A stretch of DNA of 30,088 nt, from contig CAKVGS010000025.1 of the NCBI GenBank assembly GCA_934747335.1, positions 1-30,088 of the forward strand, in the 5' to 3' direction. Of the stretch, positions 24,240 through 30,088 are shown in pieces. The notes beneath the pieces were generated by a model. The model was not told the DNA's origin, did no database searches, and saw nothing but the letters and a program-made list of their open reading frames with translations. Source of the DNA: an uncultured Candidatus Melainabacteria bacterium. GTDB lineage: Bacteria; Cyanobacteriota; Vampirovibrionia; Gastranaerophilales; Gastranaerophilaceae. Position numbers and translations under genes: made by a program. Numbering within the stretch: position 1 is the first letter of the stretch; every line of letters starts with the position of its first letter.

Positions 24240-24263
24240 ATAATTGTAGGGGAGAATATCATT

Positions 24264-24863
24264 ATGAAAAATCCATTTAGTTCTGATAAGAATGAAGAAA
24301 ACTTAAAAGAAGAAGTTAAAATTGATGAAGAAAAAACTGCAGAAGAAAATGCAGAAACAGAAAACGAAGAAAAATTAGAAAATTCTGAAAACACAGAAGA
24401 AGAAAAGAAAGAAGAAGTTAACCCTCTTCAAGAAAAATATGATACTTTAAATAATCAGTACATAAGACTTGCTGCTGATTTTGATAATTATAGAAAACGT
24501 CAGGAACAAGAAAAAGAAGCTCTTTTGAAATATGGCGCAGAAAGTACTTTGAAAAAAATGATTGAAGTACTAGATAACTTTGAGCGCGGACTTAAAGCAA
24601 TTGAAACGGTTGAAGATTGTGAAAAAGTTAAAGAATGCTATAATTTGGCTTACAAAAACTTCAAAGATGTTTTGACAAAAGCAGGCTTGGAAGCAATTAA
24701 GGCTGAAGGTGAAACTTTCGACCCTAATTTCCATGAAGCAGTAATGCAAACACCAAGCACTGAACATCCTGAACACACAATTATTGCAGAATTACAAAAG
24801 GGATATAAATTGGGTGACAAAGTCCTTAGACCAACATTGGTTAATGTTGCGACAGAAGGATAA
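24264..24863 (+). CDS. grpE: GrpE nucleotide exchange factor
   Basis: GrpE releases ADP from DnaK in the Hsp70 cycle. The 199-residue product has a Glu/Lys-rich disordered N-terminus (about 1-50), then the dimerising helix (YDTLNNQYIRLAADFDNYRKRQEQE, with the usual LAADFDNYRKR block) and the C-terminal beta domain (FDPNFHEAVM, GYKLGDKVLRPTLVNVA). The length is normal. It is preceded by GGGGAG. dnaJ follows after a 130-bp gap holding a palindromic element. dnaK, usually between grpE and dnaJ, is not here. Confidence 0.95.
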   Translation: MKNPFSSDKNEENLKEEVKIDEEKTAEENAETENEEKLENSENTEEEKKEEVNPLQEKYDTLNNQYIRLAADFDNYRKRQEQEKEALLKYGAESTLKKMIEVLDNFERGLKAIETVEDCEKVKECYNLAYKNFKDVLTKAGLEAIKAEGETFDPNFHEAVMQTPSTEHPEHTIIAELQKGYKLGDKVLRPTLVNVATEG

Positions 24864-24871
24864 ATTAAATG

Positions 24872-24962
24872 GATTGCCACGGCACTTACGCGCCTCGCAA
24901 TGACAACAAGTTTGATTTGTGACGCCAAGTCATTGCGAGGAGTGATTAGCGACGAAGCAATC
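24872..24962. repeat. GATTGC-family inverted-repeat element between grpE and dnaJ
   Basis: The left arm, GATTGCCACGGC...CCTCGCAATGACA, and the right arm, GTCATTGCGAGG...CGACGAAGCAATC, are imperfect reverse complements about 33 bp long around a 24-bp centre. Such GATTGC...CGCAATGAC palindromes are found in many bacterial genomes. A half copy lies at 15778-15812. It may fold into a large RNA stem between the two chaperone genes. Confidence 0.78.
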
Positions 24963-24994
24963 TATTAGAGAATAAAGGGAATATAAAAATAGCT

Positions 24995-26125
24995 ATGAGT
25001 GATTACTATGAGATATTAGGCGTAGAAAAAAACGCTAGCAAAGACGAAATTAAATCAGCATTTAGAAAAATGGCACGCAAGTGGCATCCGGACGTAAATA
25101 AAGCTCCTGAGGCAGAAGCAAAGTTCAAAGAGTTGGGAAAAGCTTATGAAACTCTTATGGATGATGAGAAGCGTGCAACTTACGACAGATTTGGCGAAGA
25201 TGGTTTAAAAAACGCAGGTTTCAATTCTCAAGGCCCGTTTGCAGGTGGTTTTGGAGATTTGGACGAAGTATTTAATTCATTCTTTGGCGGCGGATTCGGT
25301 TTTGGTGGTGGAAGACGTCAAGACCCTAATGCACCACAGCGCGGCGATGATTTAAGACTTGATATTGAATTAGAATTTGAAGAAGCTGTTTTTGGCTTAA
25401 ATAAAGAAATCAAAATTGATCACTTGGAATCTTGCAAGACTTGTAACGGGACAGGTGCAAAAGAAGGCGCTAAGCCAACAACTTGTTCTACTTGCGGAGG
25501 TTCTGGAAGAGTTCAACAAACTACAAGAACAGTGCTTGGTCATTTTACACAAGTTGTAACTTGTCCTCATTGTCACGGCAAAGGAACAGTGATTTCAGAT
25601 CCTTGTCCTGATTGTCACGGTGAAGGCAGAAAAACAGTAGAAAAGAAAATTGAATTGAAAATTCCTGCGGGCGTTGATAACGGCTCAAAAATGCGACTTT
25701 CTCATGAAGGTGATGCAGGTATTAACGGTGGAATTGCAGGTGATTTGTACGTAGTTATTCACGTTAAACCTTCAACATATTTTAAACGTGACGGTGCAAA
25801 TGTGTTTACAAAATTGGACATAACTCCTGCTCAAGCAGTTTTAGGTGATACGGTTACTATAAAAACTTTGGATGGCGAGCGTCAAGTTACTATTCCTGCG
25901 GGTATTCAACATGGCGAAGTCGTAAAATTAAGGGGTGCAGGAGTTCCTAATTTGTCTAAACCTTCTGTTCGTGGTGAACATGTAGTTGTAATTGGAATTA
26001 AAACCCCAACACATATTTCTAATGAAGAAAAAGCTCTTTATCAAAAGCTTTATGAAATTCAGGCAGGACGTAAAGCTAGAGAAAAAGAATCTATGAAAGA
26101 ACGTTTGAAAGGTGTATTTAAATAA
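24995..26125 (+). CDS. dnaJ: DnaJ co-chaperone (Hsp40)
   Basis: DnaJ delivers unfolded proteins to DnaK and stimulates its ATPase. The 376-residue product is a full type I DnaJ. It has a J domain (1-70, YYEILGVEKNASKDEIK and WHPDVNK with the HPD motif), a Gly/Phe-rich linker (about 76-115), four zinc-binding CxxCxGxG repeats (CKTCNGTG, CSTCGGSG, CPHCHGKG, CPDCHGEG) and the C-terminal substrate-binding domains. The nearest purine-rich stretch (AAAGGGAA) is about 14 bases from the ATG, a long spacing. It could be co-transcribed with grpE through the palindromic gap. Confidence 0.96.
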   Translation: MSDYYEILGVEKNASKDEIKSAFRKMARKWHPDVNKAPEAEAKFKELGKAYETLMDDEKRATYDRFGEDGLKNAGFNSQGPFAGGFGDLDEVFNSFFGGGFGFGGGRRQDPNAPQRGDDLRLDIELEFEEAVFGLNKEIKIDHLESCKTCNGTGAKEGAKPTTCSTCGGSGRVQQTTRTVLGHFTQVVTCPHCHGKGTVISDPCPDCHGEGRKTVEKKIELKIPAGVDNGSKMRLSHEGDAGINGGIAGDLYVVIHVKPSTYFKRDGANVFTKLDITPAQAVLGDTVTIKTLDGERQVTIPAGIQHGEVVKLRGAGVPNLSKPSVRGEHVVVIGIKTPTHISNEEKALYQKLYEIQAGRKAREKESMKERLKGVFK

Positions 26126-26187
26126 ATCATTGTTACAATATCTTTCTTATGGTAAAATCTAAAAGAGGGACAATTGGAGAGATTTAG

Positions 26188-27627
26188 ATGCGGAAGTTAT
26201 TGTTAATATTGGGAGTTCTTTTAATAGGCTGTACAAACGTATTTGCTGCAAAAATTCCTACCGAAGTAAAAGATTATATAATGTCAAAAATTCCGCAAAC
26301 AGATATTCGTTTCGACGGCGTAATCATTTTGCCTGACAATACTGTTTATTTGCCGTTGTATCCGTCTTTATTCTCTGATATAAAAACTCTTAAAATTAAA
26401 GAAACTTATCCTGCAAATCAGGATTTGAAACAAGAACCTGACGTTATTATTTTCAATAATGACTTTGTTCTTTTGAAAGTTTTGTCTGACGGCGAAGGTC
26501 ATAGAACTGTTTTGCACATGGTCAATCCGCCATTGCAAGTTAGAACAGGTTTGCTTCCTCAAGACATGTTAGTTCCAAGCGGTTTGATTATTCCTGAAAA
26601 TATCAAAGGTATTATAGGTAACCTAAAAATTGATACAAAAAACGAAGATGTAATTAAGGTTGAAAATAAAGATTCTTATGAAGATTTTTTGTCCGAAACA
26701 GAACCTGAAATAGCGCAAACGCTTATTTCACAACTTAAAGACAAGGTTCTTTTTGTAACTACAAATTATTCAAAAAACATTCAAGTTGTAGAACCTGCAA
26801 AAGCTGTTCCGAGTTATTCTTTAGCGCAAAAATCAATCCCGATTGACATAAAACCTGTAAATAACGGAAAATTTTTACTTGTAACAACTTATGACAGACC
26901 TTTTGTTGATATTATTTCTATCGCGGATTCAAGATTTATCAAGCAAGTTAACTTGTCATCTAATCCTGAAGAAATCTTGATTGATGAAGCAAACAAAAAG
27001 GCTTATGTTACTTCACCGATTGCATCAACAATCTTTGTAATTGATTTAAACACGATGTCTTTGACACAAAAAATAAAAATTAACGGATATTGTGAAAAAT
27101 TAAGATTGTTTGAAGACAAATTGTTTTATGTAGACAAATTGAAAAACGAAATTTGGGCAATTGAGCTTAAAAAGGATTATGAACTGAAAGATATCGGTCA
27201 ATTCCCGAATGTTTCGGATTTAGTATTTACAAATAACAAGTTGTTTTTGGCAAGCAGAACAAAAAGTAGAATTGCGGTTATTGATTATTCAACGTTAGGT
27301 TTGATAAATGAATTTACAACCGTAAATAAACCGCTATCAATGCTGTTGGAAGGCAAGACTTTATACGTTCTTGGCGCGCAAAACAATGTTATTCAAAAAT
27401 TGAATACCGATAATGATACGCCAACGGGTAATATTGCAGTTGGAACAGATGGCTTTTCATCAGGTTTCCATAGAATTGATAATACAAATTTAGCGGTTAT
27501 AACGGATTTAAAGAGTAATAAATACACAATTTTTGATTTATCAAAAGGAAGAGTTCTAAAGACTTATGCTTTAAATGTTCCGATTAAAGATGTAATTATT
27601 ACTAATAAAGTTAATTTATTTGATTAG
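26188..27627 (+). CDS. exported YVTN-type beta-propeller protein
   Basis: The product has 479 residues with a signal sequence MRKLLLILGVLLIGCTNVFA. It could be a lipoprotein (LLIGC lipobox, Cys15) or be cleaved after VFA (about residue 20). Residues 25-190 form an uncharacterised N-terminal region. From about 200 to 470 there are propeller-like repeats, for example TIFVIDLNTMSLTQKIKING, RIAVIDYSTLGLINEF, KTLYVLGAQNNVIQKLN and YTIFDLSKGRVLKTY. These look like YVTN/NHL-type repeats that bind proteins or ligands. GGAGAG precedes the ATG. It sits 62 bases after dnaJ and 9 bases before a methyltransferase gene. The function is unknown and probably envelope-associated. Confidence 0.75.
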   Translation: MRKLLLILGVLLIGCTNVFAAKIPTEVKDYIMSKIPQTDIRFDGVIILPDNTVYLPLYPSLFSDIKTLKIKETYPANQDLKQEPDVIIFNNDFVLLKVLSDGEGHRTVLHMVNPPLQVRTGLLPQDMLVPSGLIIPENIKGIIGNLKIDTKNEDVIKVENKDSYEDFLSETEPEIAQTLISQLKDKVLFVTTNYSKNIQVVEPAKAVPSYSLAQKSIPIDIKPVNNGKFLLVTTYDRPFVDIISIADSRFIKQVNLSSNPEEILIDEANKKAYVTSPIASTIFVIDLNTMSLTQKIKINGYCEKLRLFEDKLFYVDKLKNEIWAIELKKDYELKDIGQFPNVSDLVFTNNKLFLASRTKSRIAVIDYSTLGLINEFTTVNKPLSMLLEGKTLYVLGAQNNVIQKLNTDNDTPTGNIAVGTDGFSSGFHRIDNTNLAVITDLKSNKYTIFDLSKGRVLKTYALNVPIKDVIITNKVNLFD

Positions 27628-27636
27628 AGGCGAAAT

Positions 27637-28203
27637 ATGGATATAGTAATGGACGAAGTTACAGCCGGCGTTTTGGCTGAACTCGAAAAAACACAAAAAG
27701 ATTTTTGGAATGTACCTAGAAAAACAGGCGTTTTAATGAATAGCTTTATTAAAATGATGAATATTCAAAACGCATTGGAAATAGGAACTTCAAACGGATA
27801 TTCGGGTATTTGGCTTGCTAAAGCTTTAAAACAGACCGGCGGAAAACTTACGACTATTGAATTCTATGAAAAACGCCAAAGTATCGCAAAAGAAAACTTC
27901 AAGATTTGTGGAGTTGAAGATGTGGTTAGACCTATTCAAGGTTCTGCGTGTGAAGTATTGGCTTCTTTTGATGAAAATGAAAAATTCGATTTTGTTTTTA
28001 TTGATGCTTGTAAAAGAGAATACGTTAAGTATTTTGAGATGATTAAGCCACATTTGACTCCGAAGGCTTTGATTGTAGCGGATAATATAATTTCGCATGC
28101 GGCAAAGGTTCAAGATTTTATTGATGCAGTTGATGCGGATGATGAGTTTCAATATGAAATTTTAGAAGTTCCCGGTGGAATTTTGGTTGCTTATAGGGGT
28201 TAG
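27637..28203 (+). CDS. SAM-dependent O-methyltransferase family protein
   Basis: The product has 188 residues and a class I methyltransferase fold. Motif I is ALEIGTSNGYSGIWLA (about 46-61). The acidic residue after strand 2 is in LTTIEFYEKR, and FDFVFIDACKREYVKYFE carries the motif typical of the catechol/caffeoyl-CoA O-methyltransferase family (Methyltransf_3/24). The C-terminal EVPGGILVAYRG is the final strand. The protein is short but complete. The substrate is unknown and cytoplasmic. GAGGCG precedes the ATG, and the gene lies 9 bases from the beta-propeller gene, so they are probably co-transcribed. Confidence 0.88.
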   Translation: MDIVMDEVTAGVLAELEKTQKDFWNVPRKTGVLMNSFIKMMNIQNALEIGTSNGYSGIWLAKALKQTGGKLTTIEFYEKRQSIAKENFKICGVEDVVRPIQGSACEVLASFDENEKFDFVFIDACKREYVKYFEMIKPHLTPKALIVADNIISHAAKVQDFIDAVDADDEFQYEILEVPGGILVAYRG

Positions 28204-28243
28204 TTTAGGAATTGTTTCTGATTAACCTTGCTTAATTCTATAT

Positions 28244-28366
28244 CACCCTCATCAGCCCTCCGGGCAGCTTCTCCCCTCAAGGGAGAAGCGGTTACTTGTG
28301 CGAATCTGTCGCTTCTCACCGCTTCTCCCTTGAGGGGAGAAGCTGAGCGGAGCTCTGATGAGGGTG
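28244..28366. repeat. 123-bp palindromic element, copy 1
   Basis: The element starts CACCCTCATCAG and ends CTGATGAGGGTG. Inside each end is a CAGCTTCTCCCCTCAAGGGA arm with its complement at the other end, so the whole unit is a near-palindrome of about 50-bp arms. Its length equals that of copy 2 at 28846-28968, and the two are in the same orientation. It has no coding capacity. It may also end the methyltransferase transcript. Confidence 0.85.
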
Positions 28367-28408
28367 GCAGAAACAAGAGTATGGCATAATTCCAAAATCA
28401 ATAAAAAC

Positions 28409-28750
28409 CTACTCCTGCAACTTATTCCACAAATCCTGCAACACATCATCCAAGCGATTAAAAATATCTGTATTATAGTATCTCACAACTCTATAATTTT
28501 TTTCTTCCAAAAATGCAGTTCTATTAGCATCATATTCTAATTTTTCGGGAGTTAAATGCTCGCGCCCGTCAAGTTCTATAACCAAGTTTTTGTCATAACA
28601 TATAAAATCAACAATGTAGTTTCCAATTTGGACTTGACGCCTGAATTTGAAACCGCAAAACCGCCTGCTTCTGATAGCTCTCCATAGAATTTGCTCTGGG
28701 ATAGTTTGGTTGTGACGAAGGGCTTTAACGAGTTTTGACAGATCTTTCAT
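28409..28750 (-). CDS. DUF559 endonuclease-like protein
   Basis: The product has 113 residues and belongs to the DUF559/Vsr-like PD-(D/E)xK group. It opens with the family pattern MKDLSKLVKALRHNQTIPEQ and then ILWRAIRSRRFCGFKFRRQ. The predicted active-site strands follow: IGNYIVDFICYDKNLVIELDG, with Asp47 and the Glu-Leu-Asp triad (about 58-60), and later RVVRYYNTDIFNRLDDVLQDL. The length is normal for the family. The biochemical role of DUF559 proteins is not settled. They often travel with mobile or accessory DNA. Here the gene is bracketed by two copies of the same 123-bp palindrome, which suggests it is a recently acquired cargo. Confidence 0.85.
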   Translation of the reverse strand: MKDLSKLVKALRHNQTIPEQILWRAIRSRRFCGFKFRRQVQIGNYIVDFICYDKNLVIELDGREHLTPEKLEYDANRTAFLEEKNYRVVRYYNTDIFNRLDDVLQDLWNKLQE

Positions 28751-28845
28751 GTGCTTATTGTAGCATGATTTAAAAGTTTTGGTTATTTTTTGTTTTATTG
28801 TGTTTATTTTATTCTATGCCACCTTTTTGTTCTTTTATTATATAT

Positions 28846-28968
28846 CACCCTCATCAGGCTTTCAGCCAGCTTCTCCCCTCAAGGGCGAAGCGGTGAAACG
28901 CGTCAGATTAGCGCAAGTGACCGCTTCTCCCTTGAGGGGAGAAGCTGAGCGGAGCTCTGATGAGGGTG
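28846..28968. repeat. 123-bp palindromic element, copy 2
   Basis: It has the same ends and arms as copy 1 (CACCCTCATCAG...CTGATGAGGGTG), with differences mainly in the centre and one arm base (AAGGGCGAAG in place of AAGGGAGAAG). Outside the ends, GATA and TATC extend the palindrome by a few bases. Further out CCACCTT(T/C)TTGTTCTTT occurs on the left and, inverted, on the right (about 28820-29012), so copy 2 is nested in a larger inverted repeat. It fills most of the 333-bp gap. Confidence 0.85.
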
Positions 28969-29039
28969 ATACAGAATAAGAGGGTGGCATAGAATTAAAG
29001 AACAAGAAGGTGGTATAAAATAAAAACTTTCCAAAGCAA

Positions 29040-29066
29040 AGCGGTCGGGGTTACACCCCGACCGCT
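29040..29066 (-). terminator. terminator-like hairpin after the right-edge gene
   Basis: An 11-bp perfect stem (AGCGGTCGGGG and CCCCGACCGCT, loop TTACA) lies 18 bases past the stop of the minus-strand gene. A T-rich but interrupted tract follows. Confidence 0.65.
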
Positions 29067-29083
29067 CTTCAATCAATCCAAAA

Positions 29084-30088
29084 CTATTTTTTGTTTTTAG
29101 TTTTATTAGCTTCTGTTTCAACCCAAGTTGTGTAGTTTGTTTTGAAGTTTTCTGTAAATGTGTCAAGTAGGAGTTTTGTGTTTAGAGTACAAGAAGATGA
29201 TTCCCCTTTGCTGCCAAATATACCAAGTGTATAGATGTTTATGAGCAAATTTCCAATCTTCATCATACTTTTGCCGCCAGTGCCTGTTACGCCTGTATTT
29301 ACTGCAATAGATTTTGCGTTATTAAACATTGTATTAAATACTTTTTCATCAAATGTCACGCCGTTTGCTTCGCACATAGCACGAGCTTTTTTAAGCATTT
29401 GTGATTTCATTCTTTCAACCATTTTTTCTGCTGTTGACGTATAGTAATCAGAACCCTTGCCTTCGGTAGAAATATTTTTGCCTGATGCATAAAGTGTACT
29501 CAAATCTTCACCTGTCGCATCGTCCTTAATTGCTTCACCATTTTCATCTTTACCTGCTTGAGAATAATCGATATCAATCGTATCCATATCTTTGTTAGAA
29601 GCGTTCATTTCATCAATAGCTTTGGCGATATTTGTATTAAATGTTGTAGCAAAGTTATCCAGCATTGTTTTTACATTAATATGAGCTTTGCCTTTGCTAG
29701 ATAAGCCTCTAGCGCCTCTGCCTGTAATCATGCCTTCTGAATTTAGGACATCTTGTGCTGTTTGGTTGTAAACATTTTCAAATACAGTTGCAATCTTGTC
29801 AAAAGAAATACCTTGTTCTTTTAACATTGATTCAATTTGAGCTCTGTATTGAGACTTCATATTGTCAGATGTTAAGATTCCATAGCCTTCATCATAAGCT
29901 TTATCTCTTGAACCGCTCCAACCTTTGCCTCTTTGATAGATTTCTCCGCCATCAAAATATCTTGAATCAATCTTAGAATAATCAATCAATCCTGCGTTAA
30001 TTTGATAAGCACTGCCTTTGATGTTAGAAAAATTCTTTTCTGCTGCTTCTGCTTGTTCTGTTTTATCTTGAGCAATAAAAGTTTCTTT
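29084..30088 (-). CDS. unknown protein, 5' end beyond the right edge
   Basis: The frame stays open from the stop at 29084 to the window edge, so at least 334 residues are present. The TTG at 29987-29989 could be read as a start, but the frame continues upstream without a stop (…TEQAEAAEKNFSNIKGSAYQ), so it is not the true start. The protein is hydrophilic, rich in Lys, Asn, Asp and Ser, and mostly helical. Readable parts are YFDGGEIYQRGKGWSGSRDKA, a Gly-rich GMITGRGARGLSSKG, an acidic linker near ATGEDLSTLYASGKN and a short hydrophobic patch (KIGNLLINIYTLGIFGSKG). No catalytic motif or family is recognised. Confidence 0.7.
   Translation of the reverse strand, partial: KETFIAQDKTEQAEAAEKNFSNIKGSAYQINAGLIDYSKIDSRYFDGGEIYQRGKGWSGSRDKAYDEGYGILTSDNMKSQYRAQIESMLKEQGISFDKIATVFENVYNQTAQDVLNSEGMITGRGARGLSSKGKAHINVKTMLDNFATTFNTNIAKAIDEMNASNKDMDTIDIDYSQAGKDENGEAIKDDATGEDLSTLYASGKNISTEGKGSDYYTSTAEKMVERMKSQMLKKARAMCEANGVTFDEKVFNTMFNNAKSIAVNTGVTGTGGKSMMKIGNLLINIYTLGIFGSKGESSSCTLNTKLLLDTFTENFKTNYTTWVETEANKTKNKK

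Noticed and set aside
24077..24263. CIRCE element between lpxA and grpE
   Set aside because: No TTAGCACTC or GAGTGCTAA half is present in the region.
26128..26145. GTTACAAT upstream of the beta-propeller gene as a third HLR1 site
   Set aside because: Only one half is present. The position two bases downstream does not carry the second half.
28252..28449. Short minus-strand frame through the 123-bp repeat
   Set aside because: It is produced by the repeat sequence and overlaps the end of the DUF559 gene. It has no ribosome site and no family resemblance.
28903..29166. Minus-strand frame through repeat copy 2 and into the right-edge gene
   Set aside because: It overlaps the end of the 29084-30088 gene in another frame and is mostly repeat and terminator sequence.

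Overview
The window is AT-rich DNA from a diderm, probably anaerobic gut-type bacterium. LpxA, a BamA/Omp85 protein and an OmpH/Skp protein show an outer membrane with lipid A. A compact flavodiiron protein beside a rubredoxin fits oxygen defence in an anaerobe. A RuvX-DUF1292 pair recalls Firmicutes gene order. Two sites match the cyanobacterial HLR1 (RpaB) operator. Together this points to the non-photosynthetic sister group of Cyanobacteria (Melainabacteria/Vampirovibrionia, probably Gastranaerophilales). The taxonomic call is an inference, not a measurement.

Layout. Positions 1-455 are non-coding with small palindromes. 456-5984 is a forward operon: unknown helical protein, ruvX, DUF1292 protein, a tandem Clp-N protein without an ATPase, tilS and hpt. 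After a palindromic element come an unknown membrane-anchored protein (6248-7264), a flavodiiron protein and a 52-residue rubredoxin (8627-8785).

8818-19175 is the most interesting region: a divergent envelope and pilus locus. On the minus strand a pilin-like gene is followed by bamA and ompH. On the plus strand lie a two-domain pilin/adhesin-like gene, a PapD-like chaperone, two more pilin-like genes and a 1013-residue usher-like barrel protein. The 299-bp divergent region carries two oppositely oriented HLR1-type double boxes. One abuts the -35 of the bamA-side promoter and the other overlaps the -35 of the pilus-side promoter. I read this as a very divergent chaperone-usher-like system under an RpaB-type regulator, with one pilin tied to outer-membrane assembly genes.

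The rest holds a TPR protein, a tandem pair of exported TolC-hairpin-like proteins, class II aldolase (highly expressed by codon use), lpxA (reverse), grpE and dnaJ without dnaK, an exported beta-propeller, an O-methyltransferase, a DUF559 nuclease-like gene between two 123-bp palindromic repeats, and an unknown gene running off the right edge.

Several families of short inverted-repeat elements sit in most of the larger gaps. No tRNA, rRNA, CRISPR array, transposase or prophage gene was seen.
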